Assembly (NCBI GenBank): GCA_016647705.1
Contig: CM028335.1
Span: 18,516,905-18,580,904, forward strand
DNA length: 64,000 bases
Source of the DNA: Eucommia ulmoides
Lineage: Eukaryota > Streptophyta > Magnoliopsida > Garryales > Eucommiaceae
Direction: 5' to 3'
The translations under genes and the position numbers were made by a program. Positions within the stretch are counted from its first letter, which is position 1, and each line of letters begins with the position of its first letter. The notes under the pieces were generated by a model. That model was not told the DNA's origin, did no database searches, and saw nothing but the letters and a program-made list of their open reading frames with translations. Shown here piece after piece: positions 23,201-36,100 of this stretch.

Positions 23201-24073
23201 CTATGATTGCTCGTGATGTATTGGCTGTTCCTGTGTCGACTGTGGCGTCAGAGTCTGCGTTGAGTACTGGGGGACGAATACTAGATCCATTTTGTAGTTC
23301 ATTATCTTCTCAAATGGTTGAGCGTCTTGTTTGTGCACAAAATTGGTTATTATCTTCAGTGCCAATATCTCTTCGCAATATAATGGATGAAGTTGATGAA
23401 TTTGAAAAAGATATCGAATCAGGTTTGTATTATGTAAGTTTTTTATTTTATATAATTCAATTTTTTATTGTTCATAATGTTGAGATTAGATTTACTAATT
23501 ATTTGATTTAATTTATGACAAGGTCTAGATCAATCGGCTTCAAGTTCAACAAGCGGACAATCAAGTACCATTACAATTTGTTGATGACATGGATTATTAC
23601 TCCTTTGTTTCTGTTTTTGTGATGAATAAAGTTTTCATTTTCTATGCTGCTATTTATGTTGTTTGATGTTTCATGTTGTTTCTATTTCTTTATATTAAAT
23701 CTTGGTTATTTGGTTTATTTATTGTTGTTGACTTGTTTCATGTTGTTGTTTTTGTTTTTAGACTAATGAATGAAGTTTTCTTTTTTACTGTTTGTTGTTT
23801 CATGTTGCTATTTATGTATATTAAATCTTAGTTTATTTCTTGCATCATTCAAAGCAATAAAAATGTTATTTTATTTAAGTAATATTTATTAGTCCAACCC
23901 GAAACTCAAACCGCACATTATTGGGCGGTTCACGGATTGAAGTAGTCAACCCGCCCACTCCAACCTGCATACTATTGGGCGGTCTACGGTTCAAAATAAT
24001 CCAAACCGCATAATATCAGTTTGGTCTGCGGTTTTACCCCAAACCTCCCCAACCCGACCTCCGCACACCCCTA
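20209..24073 (+). mobile_element. hAT (Ac-type) DNA transposon, 3865 bp
   Basis: The ends are inverted repeats: TAGGGGTGTGC at 20209 and GCACACCCCTA ending 24073. They are flanked by 8-bp target duplications GCCGTCGC (20201-20208) and GCCGTTGC (24074-24081), one mismatch apart, exactly the hAT length. Both subterminal zones carry clustered GGGCGG/CGGGTTTGGG-type motifs (20215-20400 and 23895-24060), the usual binding sites for a hAT transposase. It carries one transposase gene on the plus strand. It was inserted into the leader of copia element C and is therefore younger than it. Confidence 0.93.
21337..23583 (+). pseudogene. hAT transposase (BED zinc finger, RICESLEEPER-like), two frameshifts
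   Basis: ATG 21337 lies just after a probable splice acceptor (CTTTTAG), with a T-rich 5' intron upstream. The protein opens with a BED zinc finger (VWAHFVEFKIEG, CKYCKKVYSAN, LRNHLHNCPKY), continues with the hAT core (LTTDTWTSIQNLNYMCLT, CAHILNLIV, QTRWNSTYKML, the LLDPRKKLSYL segment) and ends with the hAT dimerisation domain (FNILDWWKVN, AVPVSTVASESALSTGGRIL, MVERLVCAQNWL). A short last exon after an intron (about 23422-23522) gives a Ser-rich tail and TGA near 23583. One base is missing near 22281, and the T run near 22621-22632 shifts frame again; the second looks like slippage in a homopolymer. Otherwise the domains are complete, so this is a fairly recent loss. Confidence 0.9.
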
Positions 24074-27000
24074 GCCGTTGCCTACATAACCAAAACCCTA
24101 ACCGTCGCTGCCACCTAACCTAACCATGGCCATTACACCCTGAAACCCTAGCTGCTACCACCCAGCTCCAAACCCTAACCAGCTGCCACCTATATAGAAA
24201 CCCTAACAAGCTGCCAAAGCCACCACCTACTGCAAACCTTACAAACCTTCGAACCACCTTGAAATCTTAACCAACGACCTTACCATCAGTCGTCATTCGT
24301 TGTTGTGACCTTGCGAAATCCTTCACGACCAACAATCTCCCGAAACAAGACCTACGTGCACCATCTTGCGCGAACCAATCATGCTTGTTGTGTTCTGTTT
24401 GTCGCCGCTTGACATCAGGCAGTCATCTCACTACAGACTGCTCTTCATCTGTTTCAGTAAATTTTTGCTGCTCGTCGCTGTTGTTGTCCATCTGTCGGTG
24501 TTCCAGATGGCTTAAATACACGACCATCTTTTCTATTTATTAAATGGTTAGATAACTACATCTCTGGTTACCCTTCTCATATTGTACCTTTTTTTTTCCA
24601 GAGCCCAGTCAGTCTTCCGTAGCATTTGTCCTCTTGTTTCATTGCTACAATATCATCTCATCTGTATCAATGGCCTCCAGAAAAGAAGGTGATGTCCCAT
24701 CTCAGACCGTTCCTACTCCCGCCTGCTTAGATTCTACCCGTGCGCTTGAGGCCACGGTCCAACGTGTTACCACCGTCTTACTTAATAGAGCGAATTTCCC
24801 TGCCTGGTTTCACTCTCTCCGTCTTTACCTTGGTGGAAAGTGTAAGACTGGATGGCTTGACGGCATTGAGCCACGACCAGATATTAGTGATCTCTAGTGT
24901 GCTCAGTGGGATCTTGATAATTGTACCATTCTCGGGTGGATCTTCAATTTTATGGAGGAACAAATCTATTATATCTTCATGTTCCACGAGACTGTCAGAG
25001 GTTTGTGGTCTACTCTTACAAAGATGTATGCCCACTCTCGCAATGAATCACGGATCGTCGAGCTCTACCGTGAGATTTCCCATGCCTCCCAGGTATCCTT
25101 GGGACTTTTAGTTGCGGATTACTTCGGCTACCTTCAATCTCGATGGGAGGAACTTGCGCAAAATGAACCTCTGAGTGAATTCCCTGAGAATGCTGCTGAG
25201 ATTAAAGCCAAGCGCCAAGATCATCGTCACACATACCATTTCCTAATAGGTTTAAATTCGGAGTACGAGAATCTTCACACTCAGGTTTTAAATACATCAC
25301 CGATGCCAGACCTATATAGTGCATTCTCTACTATTAACAACGATTCAAAATGTCGGCTCCTTTTTCCACCTGAAGTCACTCCTTCAGTCCTTGAGCAAAT
25401 GACCTTTCCAACTCCCTTTGGTCCTTGTCCATCAGGCATGCGACCATACTGTTAGCACTGCTGAGAGCCTGGTTATCACATTGACCATTGTTATAATCTT
25501 CATCTTGAATTAAAACCCCGAAACCTAGGAGGAAGGAAAGGAAAATGAGGACCACGTACTGGTGCTATTGCTGATATTGTCCCCGGTCTGGCAGATCCCC
25601 CATCAGCTCCCCTAGATATTTCCCACGTTTAGGCCTAATTGGCTTAGCATCAGACTCAGTTAACCACTTTGGCATCGTCTTCCAGCCCCACGACTGTTTT
25701 TGCCTCTGGTACTCCTACTGCGCTTCATGGTAAGTTTGGTCGCCCAACTTGGATTCTGGATTCCGGGGCTAACAACCACATGATTGGTGAGTTTTCTACC
25801 TTTACCTCTCTTATTTTGCCCATCAACCAATTTGTTTGCATTGTCGATGGTACTTCTATCCCTATTCATTATCAGGGAGATGCCTGCTTATCCCCCTATA
25901 TCACTTTTCACGCCAATGTTTTCTTACTTGATTGTTGCTTCTTGCAGAACCTGACTACAAAGAAGATTTTTGGCAAGGGATATGAATGCGATGATCTCTA
26001 CTACTTTGGCAGTCCTCTACCTCTAGCCGTTTCACCTTTTAGTATACAAGCTTATACATTACATGTTTTTTATTCCTCTATCTGTTCTTTAAAAAATTTA
26101 AACTTGTGGCATGCCCGTCTGGGACATGCAAATTTTCAATATTTATGTTGGTTGTTTCTGTCTATTAATAAAACTTGCAAGAACTTTAAATTTCATTGTG
26201 CAGTTTGTGAATTATCTAAACGCATACGCATCTCTTACATTTCTCGTATGCACCGTGTCTCCCAAGCATTTGATCTTATCCATTATGATATTTGGAGACC
26301 TTCTCATGTTACAGCCGTTTCCAAACATCGTTACTATGTCACATTCATAGATGATTATAGTCGGTGCACTTGAGTTTATTTGATGAAGCACAAATTAGAG
26401 GGTTTCACTCACTTTACCCACTTCTTCCAAATGATAAAATCCAATATAAAACCGTTGTGTGTAATATCAGGTTAGATAATGGGCGAGAATACTTATCCGA
26501 TGAATTTCGGGTTGAACTTAATAAGCAAGGCATCATTCCTCAACTTACCTGTCCTTACACCCCTAAACAAAATGGTATGGCGGAATATAAGAACCATCAC
26601 ATCATGTAGTAGTTCATTGTCTTTTGCGAGGAATGAATGTTCCTAAATCTTTTTGGCACATAGCAGTTCTTACTGCTGCCTATCTCATTAATCGCACACC
26701 GAGCCCTGTCTTTATAAGAAAAAATCCCCTTCATATACTGCAACCCACTAGCACCCTTTTCCCTGTCTTACCCAGTGTCTTGGGCTGTACGTGTTTGTCC
26801 AAAATCGGAGCCTACTCGCACTAATTTAGATGATAAATCTATCCAGTGTGTTTTCCTCGGCTATTCTTCCATGTCGAAAGGATATAGGTGTTACGATCTA
26901 GTTATTCACTGTACTTACCACTTTCTCGATGTTACGTTCCTCGAGATTGTACCCTATTTTTCTGGTACTATACCCTCTCTACCTATTGAGGTAGCCATTA

Positions 27001-29359
27001 CTGAAGATCATACCCCACTTCCGCACCCTATTCTTGTATTAGATATATCTTCCCCGCCCACATTACACCTACCACCTAACCCCTCACTCCCCCCCTTACG
27101 AGTCTACTCTCGTCATCCACGTGTTTCACATCTCCTACCGTCATTTTCTCCGTACTCAAGTATATCTCCATCTCCCATTATCTCTGACCCTGTTCCTCCT
27201 CGTTACTCTACTCGGGGATGTCGCTCACCATCCCACTACTTTCTTTCATGTTTTACTAATCATCCCCCAAGTATTTGTCTTTTTAGGGTCTCTCGGATCA
27301 ATATAAATCCTTCATTGGACAAATTGATTCGGTTGTCATTCCTCGCTCCATTCATGAGGCCCTCCAGAATCCAAAGTGGATTACCGCTATGCAAGCAGAA
27401 ATGGATGCCCTACAGCGGAATCAGACATGGGAATTGGTTGACTTGCCGAGTAGTGAATGACCGGTTGGATATAAGTGGGTCTTCAGTGTCAAATATCTGG
27501 CTAATGGATCGATTGGTTGGTACAAAGCATGACTTGTTGCTAAGGGCTACACATAAATCCCAAGCAAAGACTTTGGTGCCACATTTGCCCTGGTTGCTAA
27601 GTTGACTACTGTTTGGTTCTTTGTTTCATTGGCTACATCCTATTCTTGGCCTCTGTACCAGTTGGATATCAAGAATGTCTTCCTTAATATTAACCTAACT
27701 AAGACTATCTATATGGAGCCTCAACAGGGATTTCGAACTCATGGGGAGTATTCGGGCAAAATATGTTTCAACTTCGAAAATCCCTCTATGTATTTAACCA
27801 GTCTCTTCATGCATGGTTCACCAATTCAGTGAAGCCATCCTCACTATACGGTGTCACTCAAATCATACCTACTTCATCCGTCGCCAATACCAGTGCATCA
27901 TTATCTTAATCTATGTGGGTGACATTATTCTCATGGGAGACGACGCACCTGGCATTTGACAGGTAAAGAAGGATCTCAGAAAGATTTTTAACATAAAGGA
28001 TTTGGGTCATCTTCGCTACTTCCTCGGTATTGAGGTTACTCGGTCTCGGAAAGGTATCTTTCTATCCCAGCGAAAATACGCTCTTGATCTTTTTCAAGAT
28101 ACTGAGATGCTTGGATGTAGACCCGCCTCTACTCCTATGGATCCGAAGCTCAAGTTAACAGCAGACTCGGGAGAATTATTATCAGATCCGTCAGTATATT
28201 AGCGACTTGTGGGTCGCCTCATCTATCTGACTAATACAAGACCAGATCTTATGTATGCTGTTAGTTTTCTAAGCCAGTTTATGCACTCACCATGTATATC
28301 ACATTTGGATGTTGTCTACCATATCCTTAAGCACCTCAAAACATGCCCTGGTTTTGGTCTCTTTTATATGACAGGGGCATAGAAATGACTCTCCTAGTTT
28401 ACAGATGTTGACCATACAGGATCGAATGGTGATAGATGCTCGACCTCTGGCCTATGCACCTTTAATGGAAGACACCTAATCTCGTGGAAGAGTAAGAAGC
28501 AATCCGTTATCTCTCGATCTTCTGCTGAAGCTGAGTATCGTGCCATGGCTCAAGAAACATATGAACTCCTTTGGCTACGCTCTCTTTTGACCGAGTTGGG
28601 ACTTCCCATGAAAAACTTATCTGAGTTGTTCTATAACAATAAGTCTGCCATAATATTATCCTTAGACTTTGTTTTTCATGAAAGGACGAAACATATTGAG
28701 GTAGATATCTACTTCATTCGTGAGAAAATCCGATCTAGAATCATCACACCTGCCTTCATCCCATCTTCCAAACGGTTTGCCAATATTTTCACCAAATGCA
28801 TAGGATGATCTCTCCTTCAGTCAGCTATTGGCAAGCTAGGACTCATTAATATTTTCGCCCCAGCTTGAGGAGGAGTGTTGAAATACAATATTTATGTATT
28901 TGTTAGTTTTGGTATATTGATTGTAGAGCATTATTAGCCCATTCATTTTGGTGATATATTTCCTAATTTAGCTTGTTCCTGGGGCTATACAATTGGGGAT
29001 ATAGAACTCATTCTGTACAATCAATAAAATACAATAGATTCTTCTCCTATCTCCCTATATCCTTTTGAAATCATTTGGTTTTAAGTTGGCGTCTCATGAC
29101 ATGATATCAGAGCTAAGGTTACGGGAATTTAATTCTTATTTCCTTGTAGTCAAATCATCCGTGCAAGCTGGGGTTATACATTTTTTTTTATCATTCTCTT
29201 GTAGTTAAATTATCAGTGCAAATTAGGGGTTGTATTTAAGGGCGAGTATTAAATTCCTATTCCACATTGATCACTTGAGAGTTTTTAAATTACTATGTAA
29301 GTCAAAGGAGTTATTCTATCTCCTATTTGAAATCATATGATTTTTAGTTGACACCTACA

Positions 29360-30507
29360 ATAAATATTTACCAGAATGAAGAAATTTTTGTTATCAAGAA
29401 ATTGGGATGGCTTTTAGTTACCATTTTTTGTTTTTGTTCTTAAATTTTGGAACAAAATACTCGATAAACGAACATAAATGGGTTTCGAGTTGTGAAATAT
29501 TAGTAATCTTAAGTTATACGAGAACCGCCAGTGATGCAAAGCTGTATCCAATTAATTATTGTTGTGTTTGGTACTACATAATTGAAGTCTTGGTATTGAA
29601 AATTAAAATAAATCCATGGAAATATTTTAAATTTATATGCGCTCATTCTATGTAAGTTTTAAAATTTTAATTTTGTACATCCGAAAACAAGGTAAGAGTT
29701 TTTAAATGCATCTCTGACAGTTAGGTCAAACTTAATGAGACATTTATCAAATATGACACATGAATAGTATTATGACACATTTAATTTGGAGTGAGTGTTC
29801 CAACAGACGTGGCAAAATTGATGTGTTATTTTTTTAGAAGTATTTTTATATCAAAATTAAAAATTAAAAATAACTTAGAATTAACTGTAGTTTTTAAATA
29901 TATTTTTGTATTAAAATTAAAAATAAAAGTTAACTTTAAAATATTTAATATTAATGGTTGAGAGGAGGTTGCTTCCGCAATTTGTGATGATTTGGAGGCT
30001 GCTCTAGGGTTTGCGAAGATTAAATGAGAAGGTTTTCTTCAAGAGGTGTGTGTGTATGCCTACTTAAAACGACGCCGTTTTTAGTAGGTCAATTTGGTTC
30101 GATGAACCAAACAATTATTTGACGAGAACCGAAGACCAACCTGGAGCCTTCGGTTTTGTCTCAGGCATAAATCAAAGTGGGAATTTTTTTTGGAAGATTT
30201 TGACTTTATTTTTGTTCGATTCAATTCAGTTTTTCTGTTCGATCAGTTTTGTACACATCCCTAATTCTAATAGGAAAGGATTATTCTCTGATTATAATTA
30301 TTAAAATTCAATCCTGTAATCCCCACCTATTCATTCTTCTCCAAAAAAAAAAAAAAAAAAAAAAAAAAAACAAAAAACAAAACAAAAAAAAATTCAATGA
30401 ACACCCTTATTTTTCATGTATATTATATAAGTAAATATATACACACTCGCCAGAAACACACAAAAATTTTAAAACTGAATAAACAAACCTACATATTTAA
30501 TATTTGC

Positions 30508-30553
<46 letters not shown>

Positions 30554-31159
30554 TAGTTTAAATCACTAGTATATTTTATATTTTAGGCACAAAACTAGTA
30601 TGTATATTATATTACTTATATCGTGCCATACCGGTTTATTATATTTTTATAATATATTGTATTTTTTTTAATATATCATATTTTATATGTAAAATATACC
30701 GTACTAATTGAGACCAAAATTTACTTTAAATAATTTTTTAGCATCATTTTTTCAATAATATAACATTGATTAACTATGAAGCATCACTATCTTTATAGTC
30801 ATTAAAAAGAATAAAACTCATATTTAAATTTGTGGCATTATATTTTAATTTTTTATCAATAAGTTTTATATATTTTCGACATACAACTGAGATTAATTTT
30901 AATCATCAATTTGTATGCTTTTACATGAGTTTTATTTTTTTGAGTTTAACATCGAAATTAGATATCAATGTACATTTGTGAGTAAATTTAAAAATAGGAG
31001 ATTTAAATGCTTCAAATTAAAATATGAGTCCCAAGGCCCACTATTATATTGATAGTATCCCCATTCATCGTTTATATTTAGTAAAAACCCCAAAAACATC
31101 CCGTGTCTTTCAACCCCTTGAATAAGCGCATGATGTGTGTGTATACATGGTAAGAGTTT
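29360..31159. other. Gene-free repeat-rich stretch
   Basis: Holds an AAAACGACGCCGTTTT palindrome near 30067, a poly-A run (about 30343-30370), a TA microsatellite (about 30508-30545) and long AT-rich tracts. Sequence ending TACACATCCCTAATTC near 30250 resembles the 3' end of a hAT-type element but no partner end was found. No coding signal. Confidence 0.5.
30508..30545. repeat. (TA)n microsatellite
   Basis: About 19 uninterrupted TA units followed by TGTATATATTAG. Simple-sequence repeat in AT-rich intergenic DNA. Confidence 0.95.
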
Positions 31160-31499
31160 TTGAGGGGGAAAAACCAAAATAAACACCTTCCATATTTGAG
31201 AAACCTTGAAGACTTCAGAGCATCGACTACTTCCTTTCCCTTTGCTGTCGTTTTTCATTGCCTTCGCCGTCATCCATCCAAACCACATCCATCACCGGCG
31301 CCGATCAAAACCCTATCCAACGCCATCGTATTTTATTTCCTTGGACGATGTCTTTGAGGCAGCTCGGTCCAGCAGCACATCGTAGCAGTCTCTCACCTGT
31401 GTGGTCCCTCATAGCAACCCAATTTCAATCAATTTTAGTCAATTTCAGAGATGAACAAAAAGGTAATAAAAACCCTAACAACCAATGTCAGTGAGTTGT
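31160..31499 (+). other. Gene-leader-like segment ahead of the 91-bp repeat array
   Basis: A GC-richer stretch (CCATCACCGGCGCCGATC, CTCGGTCCAGCAGCAC) among AT-rich DNA. It ends with ATGAACAAAAAG|GTAATA (ATG near 31451), which reads as a short coding start followed by a splice donor. It may be the first exon or a captured leader of the downstream Ulp1-like gene; there is no homology to support more. Confidence 0.3.
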
Positions 31500-32405
31500 T
31501 TTGTATTTTCCTCTTCTTTCTTTTTATTGTTGATATTTGGGTTGTTGAGATAGTTAATGTATAGCAAAAATCCCATATTGAAGTCTTATTCTTGAATTTC
31601 CCTCTGGTTTCTTTTCGTTGGTGATGTTTGAGTTCTTGAGATAATTACTGTGTAGCAAAATCCAATATCGAAGTCTTGGATTTTTGAATTTCCTTCTTCT
31701 TCCTTTTCATTGTTGATGTTTTGTGTTGTTGAGATAGTTAATGTGTAGCAAAAATCCCATATTGAAGTCTTGTTTTTGAATTTTCCTCTGGTTCCTTTTT
31801 GTTGGTGATGTTTGAGTTCTTGAGATAGTTCCTGTATAGCAAAAATCTAATATTAAAGTCTTGATTTTTTAATTTTCCTCTTCTTCCTTTTCATTGTTGA
31901 TATTTTGGGTTGTCGATATAGTTAATGTGTAGTAAAAATCCAATATTGAAGTTTTGCTTTGAATTTCCCTATGGTTCCTTTTCGTTGGTGATGTTTGAGT
32001 TATTGATATAGTTATTGTGTAACAAAAATCCAATATTGAAGTCTTGTTTTGAGTTTCTCTCTTGTTCTTTTTTCATTGTTGATGTTTGAGTTATTGAATT
32101 AGTTGCTATGTAGCAAAAATCCAAACTTGAAGTCTTGCTTTGAATTTTTCTCTTCTTCCTTTTCATTGTTGATATTTGAGTTGTTGAGATAATTACTGTG
32201 TAGCAAAAATCAAATATTTAAGCCTTGTTTTGAATTTTGCTATGGTTCCTTTTCGTTGATGATGTTTGAGTTTGTTGAAATTGTTTCTGTGTAGCAAAAA
32301 TCCAATATTAGAGTCTTGTTTTGAATTTTCCTCTTCATTCTTTTCATTGTTGATGTTTGAGTTGTCGAAATAGTTACTGTGTAGCAAAATCCAATATAGA
32401 GATTT
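31500..32405. repeat. Tandem repeat, ten units of about 91 bp in alternating types
   Basis: The anchor word GTAGCAAAAATCCAATATTGAAGTCTTG or a close variant recurs at 31563, 31654, 31747, 31838, 31931, 32021, 32112, 32203, 32293 and 32383, spacing 90-93 bp. For most of the array, units with TTTTCATTGTTGATGTTTG alternate with units carrying TTTTCGTTGGTGATGTTTG, so the higher-order period is about 182 bp. It immediately precedes the Ulp1-like gene of the second MULE and may be its subterminal repeat zone. Confidence 0.9.
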
Positions 32406-33101
32406 TTTTCCTCCTTGGTGCTTTTGTGTTTATACTTTAATCTTGTCTGTTATAAAAATTTTAATAGGAATTGTCTTTTTATTTTTTCTTTATTATCACG
32501 CTTTCATTGTACAAAGAAGCAATGGTGAGTTCCTTATTATCAAGCGTTCATTGGATCTGATTTGAGAGTAATAATAGTGGCCACCATAAAAAAGGTTGAT
32601 AACTACTGTATTGGGCACATTGTTTGATGCTTTATTTGTGGATGTTAGCATGATACCATTTTGTTCCTTTTAGGCATTGCATGCTGTAAGACACACCCTC
32701 TCTCTCAATACCATAAAGTTCAATCATTGCATTTGCATTTTCATGGTGTTTTTAGAACACAAAATAATTACTTATGCAACTTGTAGATGGTGATACAAGC
32801 TCGTACAATAAGATTTTGTAAAGAAGATTATTGTACAGTAAAATTTATTGACAAGTTGCAACCCATCATCGCTTTTTTTTTTTTTTTTGTAAATGTACCG
32901 AATCCATATCCCCCTATTCTCCCATATGTTTTGTTTTTGTTTGTTACTGTACGTCAACATTTTGTGAAAAGTTTACTATTCACTAGAAGTTTAGGGTTGA
33001 AATATGGTTAACTGTGGTTTGAAAAGTTTGTTACATTATAACTGTCTTCAAAATTTACTGTACATTAATTTTTTTGCTACACTGTAATTGTTTATCAGGA
33101 A

Positions 33102-36100
33102 ATGGCGGGTGTATCTGACGATCGGTATGAGAGACATACAAAATACGACAATGATCCAATATCACATAAGGAAGCTAGGGGTAAATAGTATAGATATAAT
33201 CTACAGAGCTTTTACAATGTTATGAGAAAAATTCAAAGGAAGTTTCGTCTAGCACACATTGATGTTATGTCGGTCACTTCGTTTTAGCCGTTCTTTAAGC
33301 CTTTTGTTGACGGTAATGTTGTGGTCCAACAATGTACTAAGAGCTACCAGGACATCTTGACACTATTTAAATATTATAATCGGTAAAAATTTTACTATTC
33401 ATCTCGTAAGATTCCGTTGCATTGATATTTACTATTTGACTTTAATTTTCTAAACATTGTTTTATTGTCTTGTTGACAATGTGCTTTTGCAAATGTAGGC
33501 GTGCTTTTGTGTTTGGCGGCAAGTGTATTACTTTGAGTTCAATGGATATATCATTAATTTTTGGGATAAAGAACGAGATCAAAGCAGCGTATGCAAAGAA
33601 GATTGGAAGTCCATTTGTTCAATGACGCTTTGCTGAAATAGACCAAGTCTCCACCAGAGTGATATTGGAGACAATCGACGAGATTATTGATCGGACAGAT
33701 CAAGACGATATCGAGGACGTTGTAAGATTTATATGTCTGTATGCTTTTGTGACGTGTTTCTTTGCAACCACGGGTACAAACATTGGATAGTCATTTGTGC
33801 ACATGGTGGAGGACATTCGTGCAATGTTTGAATACGCATGGACTAACACAATTACAAATGAGCTAAATGAGTCTATCTATAATAAAATCAAGAGCCCATA
33901 CATGATTCATGGCTATGTTATCACTATATTGATAAGTTGTTTATAGTTGCAGTAACAAATGTTTTATATCTTTCTATTTGTTGATATAGTAATTTTTCTT
34001 AATTTCTATATGTTACTCTTTGTATATGTTTTGTGAGCGTTCAACCTTATTAGATCTAGATTACAATCACCAAGGAGTGCCGGTGGGGGGAGACGTCAGC
34101 TGGATCGGCATTCTCCGTTTTACCAGGTGGAATTTACCTTCTCTAAAAAATGTACTTCATGGGGTTGATGAACTAAGTGGAGATTAGGTTAGTACCTATT
34201 GTATCTTTGTAATATTATATGTTTGTTGCAGAAGGGCTTGTTGCACAATTTAGGATAATTGTTATTATGCAACAATATTTATCACGTCCTCTCATTCAAT
34301 ACATTTTAAGAAAATTGATATGCATCAATAATTATGAACTCATTGTTGACACATATGTTGTTGTATAGTAGCTTTTAGTTGGTGTTATGTGATTGTTTAC
34401 TGTACATTTAAATTGCTATCAATTTTTTGGTGAAACTGTTTATTTTCTAGCATTGTTTAATTGTTTCTATATATTATATTGCATGTTCTAATATTTTTAG
34501 GTGATCTCCGATGATCTGGTGCCATTGGCCATTGAAGAAATTCATTTATTCAGGGTCCAACCAACAGTAGCAGTTGACCTACCTCCTCACAGACAATACC
34601 CTCCTGACGAGATCAGTGAAATCAAAAAACTGTTGGATGATGCTTTAAGTCATAATAGTGAGTTGGTTGTCGAAAATATACATCTTCGATCTGAGTTGAA
34701 GACTCGTGATGAGTTGATTTTATCGTTGAGGACACAACTGGATGATTTGGGAAAACGAACTGCCATTATTGATGTGGAATTGTTATGTGAAAAAAAATTC
34801 GCTACCAAATTAGTTCCATCTCCAAATATCAAAGGTCCTGAGCATGTCGAAATACAAACATCTATGGTCAGGAAGATCAAGTGGCAAAAGAGAAAACCAA
34901 CATAAAAATCAGTTTACGTGTACGAGGGAGCTAAAAAATAGAGTAAACAGGGTTGTGATTGGGCAGTGGTTGACGTGGATGATGTCTCGTTAATACATCA
35001 AATCGCTAGAAAGAAGCCAGAAAAACTCCCAAACAAAAATAGTTGTGCGGTGGCCAAATTACTTGACAAAAGTGCTTAGGATAAAATAAAATTCATAATG
35101 AAACACAAGATGATGCATATATATTTCTTATATTTACCTCTATTCATTTTTTACTTTTTTCTTCAAGTCATAATGTAGTATTTGAATTTACTTTTCTTCT
35201 TGTAGTTACCTGGTATATATTGGATTGGACGGCTTCCTAGGCGTCCGTTTCAGTGACATAATCGATCTCTTAAATGGAAGACAGTTGTCTAGTAGAGTAA
35301 GAAAATAAACTATATGTTGTATATTTTAGTAAATATATCAACTTGATTTTTTTTTTGCCTTATTTTTTTTATAGGTAATAGATATGTTTGCCGAGAAAAT
35401 ATACCATCGCTAATTTGAACTTTGTAATGATGGAACAAATATTGATGCTCTACATAGAGTATTTATTATACCTAATCTTTCTTGGGTAACTTCCTTTGCC
35501 GATATGCTTGATATGTTAATATTTTGGTGTATTATCTCTTTGTAGTTTAAGTGCATATTAAATTCTATATTAATTTTGATGATAAATTATTGTCAAAGAG
35601 AATAAAGACGCAATCACTTGGAAACAACTGGACACAAATTTCTATAAAGGTATTGCCAAGAGATATGTGACGATAATGTTCCCAATAAATACGCCTGAGA
35701 GAAAATCTAATTCATCGCACTGGACAATACTTGCCTTTAAGATGGAGTATAGGACATTAAATCACCACAACTCGCTATACAGTCTTAATTCACGTGATCC
35801 ACATTTTGAAAATGCCAAGCTTATAGTAAGATTTTATATGTTTTTCGCATTAATTGGTTGTGAGTTGATACTAATAAGTCTACAACGCTTGTTGCACGTT
35901 CTTGCAAAGTTGCTATACAGTTATACTTACCTAGTTACTGTGTTTGCAGCATTATTGTTATACAATAACATTCGCATCTCGTATCTCCCTATTCTCCTAC
36001 TATATTACTATTTCTTTGTTACTGCACAACAATATTTACTTCCATTCCCCCCACGTTTTTTCGGAGTTGCTGTACAGTTATAATTTGCCTAGTTACTGTG

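Larger units (their letters stand above)
19866..29066 (+). mobile_element. Ty1/copia element C with both LTRs, interrupted by a hAT element
   Basis: The LTRs, 19866-20056 and 28876-29066, are each 191 bp, start TGTTGAAATAC and end CCTTTT. A GAAAT target duplication flanks them (19861-19865, 29067-29071). A primer site TGGTATTGAGAGC follows the 5' LTR and a purine tract GAGGAGGAG precedes the 3' LTR. Inside lie a proline-rich leader, gag (about 24670-25640), protease/pre-integrase (25660-26130), integrase (26140-26900), reverse transcriptase (27320-28200) and RNase H (to about 28850), the copia order. The LTRs differ at roughly 25 of 191 positions, so it is old. The coding region has many breaks. 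The hAT element (20209-24073) lies in its leader. Confidence 0.9.
19789..29359 (+). mobile_element. TRIM-like small retroelement, split by the copia insertion
   Basis: One LTR lies in 19789-19865 and continues after the copia at 29072-29097. It is followed by a primer-binding-site-like TGATATCAGAGC (29098), about 150 bp of non-coding interior, and a second LTR at about 29247-29359 (roughly 113 bp). The LTRs share GAGTT.TTCTA and TGAAATCAT.TG.TTTTAAGTTG. Size, lack of coding capacity and the initiator-tRNA-Met-type primer site fit a terminal-repeat retrotransposon in miniature. The copia element sits within its first LTR. It is a fossil: the outer target duplication is not visible. Confidence 0.6.

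Noticed and set aside
31500-32405. Regular 91-bp repeats considered as a CRISPR-like array
   Set aside because: Units are contiguous without unique spacers, and the context is a plant transposon.
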